Shown here: positions 17,697 through 26,470 of the stretch, in pieces
How positions within the stretch are numbered: the stretch's first letter is position 1
How the letters are laid out: every line of letters starts with the position of its first letter
Assembly: GCF_020829445.1 (NCBI RefSeq)
Contig: NZ_JAIVFV010000011.1
Location: 1-64,000, forward strand
Length of the DNA stretch: 64,000 bases
Direction of reading: 5' to 3'
Origin: Nostoc sp. CHAB 5836
Lineage (GTDB): Bacteria > Cyanobacteriota > Cyanobacteriia > Cyanobacteriales > Nostocaceae
Program-made: the position numbers and the translations under genes
The notes under the pieces: generated by a model
The model's database searches: none
Seen by the model: the letters and a program-made list of their open reading frames with translations, nothing else
What the model was told of the DNA's origin: nothing

Positions 17697-17772
17697 AAAG
17701 TTAGGAGTTAGAAGTTAGGAGTTAAGAGTTACATTAATTCATAACTCATAACTCATAACTCATAACTTATAA
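17697..17772. repeat. Inverted heptamer repeats between rbcL and rbcX
   Basis: GTTAGGAGTTAGAAGTTAGG at the left and TAACTCATAACTCATAACTC at the right face each other and can pair as a long imperfect hairpin. Placed directly after the rbcL stop, it could stabilise or partly terminate rbcL mRNA, giving more large subunit than chaperone. Structure is seen; the role is inferred. Confidence 0.6.
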
Positions 17773-17794
17773 CTGTTGACGGCTGGGGTCAAGC

Positions 17795-18202
17795 ATGAAT
17801 CTTAAGCAAATTGCGAAGGACACAGCCAAAACTCTCCAAAGCTATCTGACTTATCAGGCTCTAAGGACAGTATTGGCACAGCTAGGCGAAACGAATCCTC
17901 CATTAGAACTTTGGCTGCATAACTTTTCTGCTGGCAAAATTCAAGATGGTGAGTCATACATTGAGCAACTGTTGCGAGAAAAACCAGATTTGGCTTTGCG
18001 AATCATGACCGTCAGAGAACACATTGCTGAAGAAATCATCGAATTTTTACCGGAGATGGTTCATACTGGCATTCAGCAAGCCAACATGGAACAGCGTCGC
18101 CAGCATTTAGAACGCATCACACTCATAGACACGTCTAACCCCAGCCTGCAACCAGAACAGCAAGCAACTTCAGATCCTAATTTGGATAACTTGTCCAATT
18201 AG
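17795..18202 (+). CDS. rbcX: RuBisCO assembly chaperone RbcX
   Basis: RbcX is a small helical homodimer that clamps the C-terminal peptide of RbcL and promotes assembly of the L8 core. The 135-aa protein contains the typical IAKDTAKTLQSYLTYQALRTVLAQLGETNPPLELWLHNFS and the helix GESYIEQLLREKPDLALRIMTVREHIAEEIIEFLPEMV. It lies between rbcL and rbcS, 101 bp after rbcL, in the spacing seen in Anabaena. That spacer contains facing AACTCC/GGAGTT repeats that could form an attenuating hairpin. Confidence 0.97.
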   Translation: MNLKQIAKDTAKTLQSYLTYQALRTVLAQLGETNPPLELWLHNFSAGKIQDGESYIEQLLREKPDLALRIMTVREHIAEEIIEFLPEMVHTGIQQANMEQRRQHLERITLIDTSNPSLQPEQQATSDPNLDNLSN

Positions 18203-18250
18203 TTCGGTCAACCCAGTAGTAAAAAAATCGCAACCCATTATCATAAAGCT

Positions 18251-18580
18251 ATGCAAACTTTACCAAAAGAGCGTCGTTACGAAACCCTTTCTTATCTACC
18301 CCCTCTGTCTGACGCTCAAATTGCCAAGCAGATCCAGTACATTTTGAATCAAGGTTATATTCCAGCGATCGAGTTCAACGAAACTTCTGAGCCAACAGAA
18401 TTATATTGGACAATGTGGAAGTTGCCTTTGTTCGGTGCTAAATCCACTCAAGAAGTATTGAGCGAAGTTCAAGGATGCCGTTCTCAATTCAACACCAGCT
18501 ATATCCGTGTTGTGGGTTTTGACAACATCAAGCAGTGCCAAATTCTCAGCTTTCTTGTTCACAGACCTAACAGATACTAA
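18251..18580 (+). CDS. rbcS: RuBisCO small subunit
   Basis: Small subunit that caps the RbcL octamer. The 109-aa protein begins [21 protein letters not shown] and contains the conserved [20 protein letters not shown] stretch and the C-terminal [13 protein letters not shown]. It follows rbcX by 48 bp and is the last gene of the rbcLXS operon. Length and sequence are normal for a heterocystous cyanobacterium. Confidence 0.98.
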   Translation: MQTLPKERRYETLSYLPPLSDAQIAKQIQYILNQGYIPAIEFNETSEPTELYWTMWKLPLFGAKSTQEVLSEVQGCRSQFNTSYIRVVGFDNIKQCQILSFLVHRPNRY

Positions 18581-19126
18581 GCCTAGTAGTTTGTCAAGTT
18601 TCAATTGACGGGAAGTAAGTTGGTAGTAAGGACTTGAGTCTTTATTTTCTAAGCACTAAAGTGCTTACTACAAACCCTCAAAATTAGCTTGGACATTGTA
18701 CTAGTACAACATGGCCGAAATCCAGCTACCATCTTAATTAATCAGAGAACAAGTAGGGGTAAATCACGAATTGCCCCTACTAAAACCCTGGTTGAACTTA
18801 AGTTTTACCCAACAAAATCGAGGTTTTTGGCGTTGGGTTTCCTTACTCAACATTGGTGTCAACTTAACGTAGAAGTTATGTCTCGCAAGGAACTGAAGTT
18901 CCTTGCTAATAGCAAAAGTCATCTAAAGATGACTTGAACTAAAAGCCAAAGAACTTTAGTTCAAGGCGGGTGGTGCAGCCAACAGATAAGCCATTTCTAG
19001 GCTTTTGTTGACACCAGTGCTTACTCAACCGAACCTACATTTGTCGCAAACAATTTTGGAATTCGTATTCCTTCTCTTCCTTTGCGCCCAAAGGAAGAAG
19101 GAAAAGAGAGAAATAAAAAGTTGATT
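18581..19126. other. Spacer after rbcS with stacked hairpins
   Basis: I see no gene; a frame at 18,689-18,937 lacks any recognisable feature and crosses the palindromes. The stretch contains AGCACTAAAGTGCT (near 18,652), followed by ACTACAAACCCTCAAAA, a motif repeated near 40,045. The multi-hairpin unit at 18,854-19,016 comes next. The palindromes could serve as the rbc operon terminator. Confidence 0.6.
18854..19016. repeat. Multi-hairpin element with TGGTGTCAAC / GTTGACACCA ends
   Basis: Perfect 10-bp inverted ends at 18,854-18,863 and 19,007-19,016 enclose stacked small hairpins: AAGGAACTGAAGTTCCTT, AAGTCATCTAAAGATGACTT and GAACTAAAG...CTTTAGTTC. The flanks TACTCAACATTGG and CCAGTGCTTACTCAAC share TACTCAAC, which may be a target duplication. 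The internal GGAACTGAAGTTCC hairpin is shared with the element at 61,694. Confidence 0.65.
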
Positions 19127-19257
19127 TAAGTAGAGCGACGCAAATAAAGCTAACTGGCTAAGGCTGTCATTTGTCATTTGTCCTTCGTCATTTGTAAGGG
19201 TTTAAGGTGTATTTACGTTTCGTAACATAGTTTGATTTATTCTTGCCGACTTACTTA
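19127..19257. repeat. 131-bp TAAGTA...TACTTA element, copy 1
   Basis: One of seven copies in the window that are each exactly 131 bp. Ends are inverted: TAAGTAGAGCGACGC and GCCGACTTACTTA. It abuts the stop codon of leuB. It contains the shared core GTATTTACGTTTCGTAACATA and heptamers TCATTTG. Confidence 0.85.
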
Positions 19258-20355
19258 CTAAACAAAGTTGGGTTGATGGAGTACTAGAATCAGTGCATCG
19301 CCCATCGCGCGGCAACCTAAAAGATTTTTACCAGGAGAAATTATATCCCCTGTGCGATCACCCTGCTCTAAAACTTGCAATACAGCTTCTTCTATGTGAT
19401 CTGCCGCTTTTGGTTGGTCTAAACCATAGCGTAGCATCATCGCCGTACTCAAAACCTGTGCTAGAGGATTAGCCTTATCCTGTCCGGCAATATCTGGGGC
19501 GGAACCATGAACTGGTTCAAAAACGCCAGGGCCAGAAGCACTCAAACTTGCTGAGGGTAACATCCCAATACTACCCGTGAGCATAGCAGCAGCATCAGAG
19601 AGAATATCACCAAATAAATTGCCTGTAACTATAGTGTCAAACTGCTTGGGAGCGCGTACCAACTGCATAGCAGCATTATCTACATATAGATGAGAGAGTT
19701 CGATATCTGGATATTCCGCAGAAAGTTGGGTGATGCGATCGCGCCATAACTGAGATACTTCTAATACATTCGCCTTATCCACTGAACAAAGTTTTCCGCC
19801 GCGTTTCCGGGCTGCTTCAAAAGCCACTCGCCCAATGCGTTCAATTTCAGATTCGGTGTAAACCATCGTATTTACACCACGTTTTTCACCAGTTTCCGTA
19901 GCAAAAATCCCCTTGGGTTTACCGAAGTAAATCCCACCAGTGAGTTCACGGACTACCATAATATCCACGCCTTCGACAATTTCGCGTTTCAAAGTTGAGG
20001 CGTCGATTAGCTGGGGCAAGATTTTCGCTGGGCGCAAATTAGCAAATAATCCTAAACCTGCACGTAGCCCCAACAAACCTGCTTCTGGGCGTAAATCCGA
20101 TGGTAGGGAATCCCACTTATAACCACCAATGGCAGCAAGTAACACAGCATCACTGTTACGGCAAGTCTCTAGAGTGGTAGATGGTAGGGGTTCCCCGGTG
20201 GCGTCAATTGCTGCACCACCGATGAGGGCTGTTTGGAATTCAAACTTCAGATCAAATTGCTTCCCTACGACTTTCAGCACCTCTACCGCCACTGCCATAA
20301 TTTCAGGGCCAATGCCATCGCCGGGTAGTAAAGTAATGCGGTAGTTCTGGGTCAT
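19258..20355 (-). CDS. leuB: 3-isopropylmalate dehydrogenase
   Basis: LeuB oxidises and decarboxylates 3-isopropylmalate with NAD in leucine synthesis. The 365-aa protein shows the family pattern: [20 protein letters not shown] at the N-terminus, [33 protein letters not shown], the catalytic [13 protein letters not shown], the metal-ligand stretch [35 protein letters not shown], and [20 protein letters not shown]. No defect is visible. It is flanked on both sides by 131-bp elements, with copies ending at 19,257 and starting at 20,612. Confidence 0.98.
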   Translation of the reverse strand: MTQNYRITLLPGDGIGPEIMAVAVEVLKVVGKQFDLKFEFQTALIGGAAIDATGEPLPSTTLETCRNSDAVLLAAIGGYKWDSLPSDLRPEAGLLGLRAGLGLFANLRPAKILPQLIDASTLKREIVEGVDIMVVRELTGGIYFGKPKGIFATETGEKRGVNTMVYTESEIERIGRVAFEAARKRGGKLCSVDKANVLEVSQLWRDRITQLSAEYPDIELSHLYVDNAAMQLVRAPKQFDTIVTGNLFGDILSDAAAMLTGSIGMLPSASLSASGPGVFEPVHGSAPDIAGQDKANPLAQVLSTAMMLRYGLDQPKAADHIEEAVLQVLEQGDRTGDIISPGKNLLGCRAMGDALILVLHQPNFV

Positions 20356-20512
20356 AGCTGGTTATTACTAGGTAAATGCTTGCAGATTAAATATCATACC
20401 TAGCAAAATGTACCGATGGAGTTTTTAATTTATTTCGATGTATTGCCCCCATAAATGAATTTAGGGGCTACCCCGCCGCAGAAAAGTTGCTGTGTTATCT
20501 GAATCGCTCTTT

Positions 20513-20602
20513 AGACATCTCCATAAATTAATTATGCGTTACCTGAAACCCTTGTAGAGAAGTTGCATTGCAACGTCTCTACATTCGTCTTCGGAGATGT
20601 CT
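20513..20602. repeat. AGACATCTCC...GGAGATGTCT element
   Basis: A complete 90-bp copy with perfect 10-bp inverted ends and the inner palindrome GTAGAGA..GTTGCATTGCAAC..TCTCTAC. It shares ATTAATTATGCGTTACC and CCCTTGTAGAGA with the copies at 13,035 and 33,708. Confidence 0.8.
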
Positions 20603-20611
20603 TTTTGATAT

Positions 20612-20742
20612 TAAGTACGTTGGCACGAAAAAAGTCAAGTATGTTACGAAACGTAAATAAGCTTAAAGCCTTTACTAATGACCAACGACAAAGGACAAAT
20701 GACAGCCTTAGCCAGTTAACTTTAATTGCGCCGACCTACTTA
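20612..20742. repeat. 131-bp TAAGTA...TACTTA element, copy 2
   Basis: Exactly 131 bp, in inverse orientation to copy 1. It starts TAAGTACGTTGGCACG and ends GCGCCGACCTACTTA. It lies only 9 bp downstream of the AGACATCTCC element, so the two families have stacked in the leuB upstream spacer. Confidence 0.85.
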
Positions 20743-20747
20743 ACTCC

Positions 20748-21779
20748 CTAATTCGTCTCCTGAATTTGCAAACGTATAGTGTGTTCAGTGGCACCACTAA
20801 GTTGCAATTCCATGATTTCACCACCCAGAGGTTCCAAACAAGTGAGGAGCGATCGCAAGTTGGGTGTACTTGCGCCAGTATCTACATATAATCGATCTGC
20901 TAAATTACCGATCCGTTTCCAAGTCATGTACAATTTAGCGATGGTTTGTTCAATTTGCGATGCCTGATTTACCAAATCAGCAGCAATGCTCAAACAGCCG
21001 ACTCTTTGCGCTTCTTCTAAGGCTGTTTCAATATCAACATTTTCCTGCGTCAGCGCCTGAACTTGAGCTGCCCCTTTGAGATATTTCGCCAAGTTACGCG
21101 CTTCGGTAGTTACCTGCTTCAGGGTATCCACATCGGGATTAGCAGCAATTTCCTTTTGGATAAACTTTTGGTGCGATTCTGGCAGTTTTTCCATTTCCTT
21201 CACCAGTGGGGCAATGTAGCGCGGGGGAAGGGTGTTATCTGCGGCTTTTTCTTTAACTGCTTCGGGTAATAAATCTGAGGACATGGCTGTCCATTCATCG
21301 TTGAGTTGACGCACTTCCCGCCTAGTAATGCGATCGCCTTTTTGGGCGGCTTCACTCACCATCTGCTGCACTTCGGGCGATGCTTTGGAGGTTTCGACAA
21401 AAGCCCGTTTGCTGAAGTTGTTCACAGTTTTGGGGTCAAGTTTACCGTCTTCAATAAGAGTATCGGCACTATTGGCCAGTTGAATCCAGGCATAAGCTTG
21501 ACTTTTGCCGATTTCCCGCTCTTTTAGCCATCGCAGAAAGCCAGTACCGCGCCCGTCACCACCCACTTTCTCCCTGTCGCGGATAGCGCGTAAAATTCGC
21601 CCCCGCCAGATTTCAGTTTGCAAATCAAAGCGATCGCATATCTGCCAAGCTATTTCTAGCTGCTGTTGAAAATCTGACTCTAGAATCTGTTCATCTTCTG
21701 GATCGGGCAGTTCAAAACTGATATCTGCTGGCTGTAGTAAAGCAGCAGCAAGGTCGTTGATGGAGTCGGTGTCTTGCAC
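20748..21779 (-). CDS. Conserved cyanobacterial protein of unknown function
   Basis: A 343-aa soluble protein I cannot assign to a named family. Residues about 30-110 (IAWQICDRFDLQTEIWRGRILRAIRDREK, then GFLRWLKEREIGKSQAYAWIQLANSAD) look helical and HTH-like, recalling the central region of ParB/KorB-type or phage-related DNA-binding proteins. The middle is rich in Lys/Glu helices. The C-terminus (about 245-343) has a coiled stretch followed by a compact end (LTCLEPLGGEIMELQLSGATEHTIRLQI). No signal or membrane segment is present. It is transcribed away from moaA, and the gap of about 160 bp between them holds both promoters. Function is open. Confidence 0.75.
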   Translation of the reverse strand: MQDTDSINDLAAALLQPADISFELPDPEDEQILESDFQQQLEIAWQICDRFDLQTEIWRGRILRAIRDREKVGGDGRGTGFLRWLKEREIGKSQAYAWIQLANSADTLIEDGKLDPKTVNNFSKRAFVETSKASPEVQQMVSEAAQKGDRITRREVRQLNDEWTAMSSDLLPEAVKEKAADNTLPPRYIAPLVKEMEKLPESHQKFIQKEIAANPDVDTLKQVTTEARNLAKYLKGAAQVQALTQENVDIETALEEAQRVGCLSIAADLVNQASQIEQTIAKLYMTWKRIGNLADRLYVDTGASTPNLRSLLTCLEPLGGEIMELQLSGATEHTIRLQIQETN

Positions 21780-21941
21780 GATTGATGACTAACTAGTGGA
21801 TGCGATCGGCTTATTATGCCACAATCTGTGGACTCTCACTTAAGGGGGAGTACGGTATTTTGAGTTACAACAAATATAGTAGTCAGGGGTAAACCACTTT
21901 TGTGAAGTCTTTAATTAATCAGAGACAATAGAAATAAAACG

Positions 21942-22928
21942 ATGAACCAGGTAGATTACCTCCGCATAAGCTTAATCGATCGCTGCAATTTTCGTTGTCA
22001 GTACTGTATGCCAGAGGGAGTAGAACTGGACTATATTCTCAAGCAACAGTTGTTGACTGATGAGGAACTCCTCACCTTAATTAAAGAGGTATTTATTCCC
22101 GTAGGCTTTAACCGGTTTCGTTTGACTGGGGGTGAACCCTTATTGCGTCCGGGTGTGGTGCATTTGGTAAGTGCGATCGCAACTTTCCCCCAAACTCAAG
22201 ACCTCTCAATGACCACCAACGGTTTTTTGCTGGCTCCGATGGCACAAAACCTCTACAATGCAGGTCTGCGAAGAATTAATATTAGTCTGGACTCTCTTGA
22301 TCCCGACATTTTTGAGCAAATTATTGGTAATCAGGGGCGTTCTCGTTGGCAACAAGTTTGGCATGGGATTCAAGCTGCCCATCACGTCGGATTCGACCCA
22401 CTCAAGCTGAATGTGGTGGTGATCAGGGGCGTTAATGACCACGAAGTTTTAGATTTAGCCGCCCTGACAATTGACAAACAGTGGCACGTTCGATTTATTG
22501 AATTTATGCCCATTGGTAATGTGCATTTGTTTGGCGATCGCGGTTGGGTATCTTCAGCCGATTTACGAGGGCAAATTCGCGATCGCTGGGGCTTGACAGA
22601 ATCCCAAGTTCGTGGTGCTGGCCCTGCTGATGTCTTTCAAATTCCCGGTGCAAAGGGGACACTAGGATTTATTAGTCAGATGTCAGAATGTTTTTGCGAT
22701 CGTTGTAACCGGATGCGCCTAAGTGCCGATGGCTGGCTGCGTCCCTGTTTATTGAATGAAACTGGTCAAATAGATTTAAAAACTGCTCTGCGTTCTGGTA
22801 TAGATACCGCTCAATTACAAGAGCAAGTGAGGCATTTATTAGGAATCAAGCCAGAAATTAACTTTAAACAACGCGATTCTGGCATTTCAGGTACATATAC
22901 CCGCACCATGTCGCAAATTGGCGGTTAG
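21942..22928 (+). CDS. moaA: GTP 3',8-cyclase (molybdenum cofactor biosynthesis)
   Basis: MoaA, a radical-SAM enzyme, rearranges GTP to 3',8-cyclo-7,8-dihydro-GTP, the first step of Mo-cofactor synthesis. The 328-aa protein has the N-terminal cluster CNFRCQYC (CxxxCxxC) and the second cluster near the C-terminus ([21 protein letters not shown]). Also visible are the [11 protein letters not shown] and [10 protein letters not shown] motifs and the C-terminal end [15 protein letters not shown]; some family members end in a GG tail needed for activity. The last 21 bases are copied in a tandem duplication downstream. In Nostocales, Mo-cofactor serves nitrate reductase, so this gene links to nitrogen use. 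Confidence 0.96.
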   Translation: MNQVDYLRISLIDRCNFRCQYCMPEGVELDYILKQQLLTDEELLTLIKEVFIPVGFNRFRLTGGEPLLRPGVVHLVSAIATFPQTQDLSMTTNGFLLAPMAQNLYNAGLRRINISLDSLDPDIFEQIIGNQGRSRWQQVWHGIQAAHHVGFDPLKLNVVVIRGVNDHEVLDLAALTIDKQWHVRFIEFMPIGNVHLFGDRGWVSSADLRGQIRDRWGLTESQVRGAGPADVFQIPGAKGTLGFISQMSECFCDRCNRMRLSADGWLRPCLLNETGQIDLKTALRSGIDTAQLQEQVRHLLGIKPEINFKQRDSGISGTYTRTMSQIGG

Positions 22929-23157
22929 TCATTGGTCATTTGTCCTTTGTTCTTCGTCATTTGCTTAGACTAGTAAACTGTGCGTAAGTCCTAAACTAAT
23001 GACCAATGACTAATGACTAAGGACAAATGACTATGTCGCAAATTGGCGGTTAGTCATTGGTCATTTGTCCTTTGTTCTTCGTCATTTGCTTAGACTAGTA
23101 AACTGTGCGTAAGTCCTAAACTGATGACCAATGACTAATGACTAAGGACAAATGACT
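22908..23157. repeat. 125-bp tandem duplication including the 3' end of moaA
   Basis: The segment 22,908-23,032, starting at the last ATG-TCG-CAA of moaA, is repeated nearly base for base at 23,033-23,157. The second copy therefore carries the seven final codons of moaA without the gene. Each copy contains the heptamer-rich sequence TAGTCATTGGTCATTTGTCC and a GTGCGTAAGTCCTAAAC motif. The unit ends one base before the rpsD stop codon. Near identity points to a recent slip or unequal exchange. Confidence 0.92.
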
Positions 23158-23158
23158 A

Positions 23159-23767
23159 TTACGCTTGTCGTGAGTAGTATTCCACCACAAGTAGTTCATT
23201 AACTTGTAGTGCCACCCATTCCCGTTCAATAACGCTGTTGACTTTGCCAACTAACTTATTTTTGTCAAACTCCAAATGACTGGGGAGGTTGGCCAAACCA
23301 GGATATTGCAAGTTAGCTTCCACCAACTTCCGTGATTGTGCCCGATCCCTCACCGCAATTACTTCTCCAGGACGGCATTGATAGCTGGCAATATTCACCA
23401 CACGACCATTAACAGTTACGTGACCGTGATTTACCAGTTGACGAGCGCCTGGAATAGTTGGGGCTATACCTAAGCGGAAAACGGTATTATCTAAGCGCAT
23501 TTCTAGCAATTGCAGCAGCACTTGTCCGGTAGAACCAGTAACACGTCTGGCTTTTCGCACATAGCGGAGCAATTGCCTTTCAGTCAAACCGTAGTTGAAG
23601 CGGAGCTTTTGCTTTTCCTCTAAACGGATCGCATACTCAGACCGCTTCTTGCGGTTCTGACCATGCTGCCCAGGTGGGTAAGCGCGTCTGGCGCTTTTAC
23701 GAGTTAATCCTGGTAAGTCGCCTAAGCGACGGACAATTCTGAGGCGTGGCCCTCTGTATCGGGACAT
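23159..23767 (-). CDS. rpsD: 30S ribosomal protein S4
   Basis: S4 binds 16S rRNA early in 30S assembly and helps form the mRNA entry helicase. The 202-aa protein shows [22 protein letters not shown], the S4 RNA-binding domain ([37 protein letters not shown]) and the usual C-terminus. Zinc-binding cysteines in the N-terminal part are absent, which matches the zinc-independent form common in cyanobacteria. Standalone rpsD is usual in this group. Upstream lies a 970-bp structured spacer. Confidence 0.98.
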   Translation of the reverse strand: MSRYRGPRLRIVRRLGDLPGLTRKSARRAYPPGQHGQNRKKRSEYAIRLEEKQKLRFNYGLTERQLLRYVRKARRVTGSTGQVLLQLLEMRLDNTVFRLGIAPTIPGARQLVNHGHVTVNGRVVNIASYQCRPGEVIAVRDRAQSRKLVEANLQYPGLANLPSHLEFDKNKLVGKVNSVIEREWVALQVNELLVVEYYSRQA

Positions 23768-24736
23768 GAGTTTCCTTAATCTAATCCTGTTTAAACTTTA
23801 CACAGACATTCTATTTTGACATTTCCCTGATCAGAAATCAGCGGATTCTTGGTTTTGTGAGGCTGCTTACCTTGGTATGACGTATCCTACCAATGTAGGG
23901 GCATCCTCATTTGGGCCAGTTGCTTTAAGTCGGTAGAGCCGACAAGCTGGTTTCCAAGCCTGAATTCCGACGTGCCCCGCCGTACTCCTGCCAATAAGTT
24001 TTTTGTGTTTATTTAGTTTTGTAGGCTACTCAATCATAAAAATACTCAGTAAGTGGGAAACTCAGACACAAAGCGTGCTGAGAGGGAAACGACGCGAGCG
24101 GTTTTAACCGCCTTGAATATTTTGATGCTGCTACCGCCTTAAAAATACTCTGTTCGGTGTACTTTTGTAATACACTTTCAACGGGACAATTACCGTTGAA
24201 AACATTTCTTTTTGTACGCGTAGCAGCTTTTTTCTACCGAAGTAGACTCCCTTGCGGGGTAATGTTAGCCTTGACCTGTTATGAGAGCTTATTAGGCTTG
24301 CAACACTGTTCCAGTGACCTTAGAACTGTTTGATTACAAGCGACATAGCGGGGGACTGGCTGCGTATCCCAAGGTGTCGTGACTCAAATAACGTTTACCT
24401 ATTTCTAGGTGGTCGGGTCAACATAGCTCTTACAGAGCTTCAGTCCCTTTAGGGCTGGGTTGTTGACTAGATTGGTTTACGCAGTATTCTTACTCTGAAA
24501 TACTTTTTACGTTGCCTACTTATCTTTCAAACAGTTATATTAACACAATTTCGACATAATTAACTATGTCATAGTTTAGGAAAAGAACTAAAGGTTTAAA
24601 GCCTTGCCTGTTGTGAGTAGCTTAGTTTCCCCTTCCGTATTCCCTGTTTCCTTTTATTACCGCCGAAATTCTTTGATTGCAGAGGATTTTCAAAATATTT
24701 GAGTTAGCATAACCTTGGGTGTTTGGAGAATGGCAA
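23768..24736. other. Structured 970-bp spacer between rpsD and a secreted-protein gene
   Basis: No frame here is supported as a gene. The stretch is unusual for the window: it lacks the common dispersed repeats but is rich in stems. It contains a perfect 8-bp inverted repeat TTCAACGG/CCGTTGAA (about 24,177-24,200), a hairpin GGTTTTAACC near 24,099, and the compound fold at about 24,335-24,468. The minus strand around 23,935-24,005 has a short open frame ending ...NSGLETSLSALPT-stop that resembles a transposase tail, but I could not confirm it. Confidence 0.5.
24240..24475 (+). ncRNA. Candidate structured RNA (HEARO/omega-RNA-like, orphan)
   Basis: Several nested stems are visible. GCGACA/TGTCGT near 24,340-24,383 encloses GGGGGA...TCCC. 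Downstream, GTCAAC (24,418) pairs with GTTGAC (24,463) as a multibranch junction closing two hairpins: AGCTCT-TAC-AGAGCT and AGTCCCT-TT-AGGGCT. Dense GC stems, a GGGGACTGGCTGCG stretch and a following CAAATAACGTTTACC recall, from memory, the HEARO RNAs that precede iscB. No iscB gene follows. The fold is observed; the family assignment is weak. Confidence 0.35.
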
Positions 24737-25375
24737 ATGTCAATGAGCAAAAAAGTGGTTAGCAGAGGTAAGAACAAACAAGGTAGTTCCACCTCCAGGA
24801 TTTTAACATTACCAGTTTTGGCTATAGCTGGATGGTTGACAACAATCTTGCCTAATGTGGCTATTGCTGCTTCCTACAGCAACGATTATAGTGTCTGTGC
24901 AGGTCGCCTTGTAAAGGTCGGTGTCACGGCAGAGGCCGCATCACAAGGTTGTGCAACGGCACTACGTCCAAGGGATTTGGCTGCTTGCGTAGTTAAAATT
25001 GAGAAGCAGACCCAAATAGCCGCCACAGATGCACTTTCTTCTTGTGGGAAGGCCCGCCGTCCTGAAGAGTTAGCTACCTGTGTAGTCGGTGTAAGTTCAA
25101 GTACTCAGGAAGCAGTTAATCCCGCAGCTTTAGATTACTGTGGTCGTAGTTTGTTACCTGTGCGCTTTGGTCAGTGTGTGGTTGGCTTACGTAGTCAAAT
25201 CGACCTTCCCCCGACGCAAGCATTGGATACTTGTATCAGTGCTAGTGATAGTGTTATCGGCGCTTCATCTTCATCTACACCGCCGACTATAATTCCTGCG
25301 GGATCAAGTCCAAGTATTGAGACTACTCCATTTCCAACGCAACCGATTATTCCAAGGCAGCCTGGCACTAATTAA
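24737..25375 (+). CDS. Secreted protein with cysteine-containing repeats
   Basis: A 213-aa protein with a signal sequence (ILTLPVLAIAGWLTTILPNVAIAASY) after a basic N-terminus. It then has three to four repeats of about 35 aa, each with a first Cys and a second in a C-V-V context: VCAGRLVKVGVTAEAASQGC, LRPRDLAACVV, CGKARRPEELATCVVGV, CGRSLLPVRFGQCVVGL. The paired cysteines suggest disulfides in the periplasm or outside. The tail is Ser/Pro/Thr-rich. ATG 24,737 has GGAG eight bases upstream and is preferred to the upstream GTG. I do not know a function. Confidence 0.7.
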   Translation: MSMSKKVVSRGKNKQGSSTSRILTLPVLAIAGWLTTILPNVAIAASYSNDYSVCAGRLVKVGVTAEAASQGCATALRPRDLAACVVKIEKQTQIAATDALSSCGKARRPEELATCVVGVSSSTQEAVNPAALDYCGRSLLPVRFGQCVVGLRSQIDLPPTQALDTCISASDSVIGASSSSTPPTIIPAGSSPSIETTPFPTQPIIPRQPGTN

Positions 25376-25469
25376 ATTACAACTATTAGAGCAGAAAGCC
25401 CACCAGTGGCAAGGTGACTCAGGAACCTTGTCACCGAAACAATAGTTAGTAGAAGTTCCCGTAGTAGTT

Positions 25470-25781
25470 CTAGCTTGCTACCTGACATTGATGTTTTTGA
25501 TCCAGAAATGCGATCGCCTGAAATTTGGTGATCTTCTCATCTAGGAGATCCTTAACTGGAGCAGCGGGGAGGAGCGATCGCCAAATCACGAACTCAAACC
25601 GATCCTGAATCTGCTGGGCGAGCTTTACGGATAACCAGGTTTTGCCGATCCCACTCATGCCCAATAGGGTAATCAGACGGCAAGGTATTGTTTTATTAGA
25701 AGACTCAGCTGAAATCCAGTGCTTTAGGGTTCCCAGTTCTTCCGTGCGTCCGCAAAAAAGGATGTTTGAAACACTTTTCAA
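25470..25781 (-). pseudogene. Truncated NB-ARC/STAND ATPase fragment
   Basis: A 104-codon remnant of a STAND ATPase. It keeps FCGRTEELGTLKHWI, the P-loop GMSGIGKT and a following RFEFVIWRSL, then breaks off in FLDQKHQCQVAS-stop before Walker B. There is no ATG: the frame begins at TTG, inside a MITE-derived hairpin (GGATGTTTGAA/TTCAAACATCC at 25,760-25,787), so the true N-terminus is lost. It matches the architecture of the intact gene at 7,878 but is not a copy of it. Likely the debris of insertion and deletion. Confidence 0.8.
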
Positions 25782-25787
25782 ACATCC
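25760..25787. repeat. Palindrome of two fused MITE ends
   Basis: GGATGTTTGAA and TTCAAACATCC, 11 bp each, are separated by 6 bases. The arm is the terminal sequence of the GAGGNTGTTT element family. An element shrunk to its two ends, or two ends joined after deletion, would look like this. It marks the breakpoint of the truncated NB-ARC gene. Confidence 0.7.
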
Positions 25788-26470
25788 TCTAATACGGTTT
25801 GGTTAACGTTATCTGAAATTGCTGGTTAAGTTTTGTAATTATTGTAGATACTGAAGTTAAGGTGGGTTCTGCCAAACTTAAGAAACAAGATCAAGTGTGA
25901 AATTAAGTTTCGTAGTGGCTGAAATAGTTGCTGTGTCTAGCTTGGGAAGATCGATTTTAAGTTCTTTCTTAAGTTCGGTTGATTTGAAGTTAAAAAAAGA
26001 GAATTATTGAAATTGACCACAGGGCGATCGCAAATTGCAAGATAACGAAACCTTCTGACGAAGCGATGAGAGTTATTTTTGCCAATTTACATTGCCGTAC
26101 TTTTGTCAAGCTCAAATTTAGTCCAGTTAGAGATGATCTGAAATTGACCTAGATTGATTTAGATTAAATCGAGTTTAATTAATTTCATACAACAGTTTGT
26201 TGGCGGTAGTAGCGACGTAGTGTTAAGTCCCTAAGTTTGAACGCACGAGGCTAAATCAACTGATTTTATTGCCTCAAACCCTTATTCTCTCTTTAGCCCT
26301 TTGAGCGCTTACAAATTTTCCGGATCAAGGACTTGATATCCGCTGAATCGGGAGAACAACTAACTCTCTGGGCAGAGGAAATTGCCTGTTACGCATAAGC
26401 AATAACCTCTGACTGAACCACTACTTTACTAATGACAAATTAAAAACACAAATTTTAAGGAGAAACTCAA
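25788..26470. other. AT-rich leader region of the RTX-like gene
   Basis: No gene is seen in 680 bp. Several AAGTT/AACTT-rich segments and a TCCGGA hexamer at 26,319-26,324 are present. The hexamer resembles the DIF1 box, but a convincing -10 at the expected distance is missing. TTTTAAGGAGAAACTCAA before the ATG is a strong ribosome site, and a near-identical leader AATTAAGGAGAAACTCTC precedes the gene at 37,385. Confidence 0.5.

Noticed and set aside
18689-18937. 82-aa frame after rbcS
   Set aside because: It runs through hairpins and repeat sequence, lacks a ribosome site and shows no family features.
23935-24005. Minus-strand frame ending NSGLETSLSALPT as a tnpB C-terminus
   Set aside because: Only about 20 codons are open, and I could not connect them to any RuvC or zinc-ribbon sequence upstream. 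Too weak to annotate.
26319-26324. TCCGGA hexamer upstream of the RTX-like gene as a DIF1 promoter
   Set aside because: No convincing -10 stands at the distance seen in patX, and the gene start is 147 bp away. A chance match is likely.
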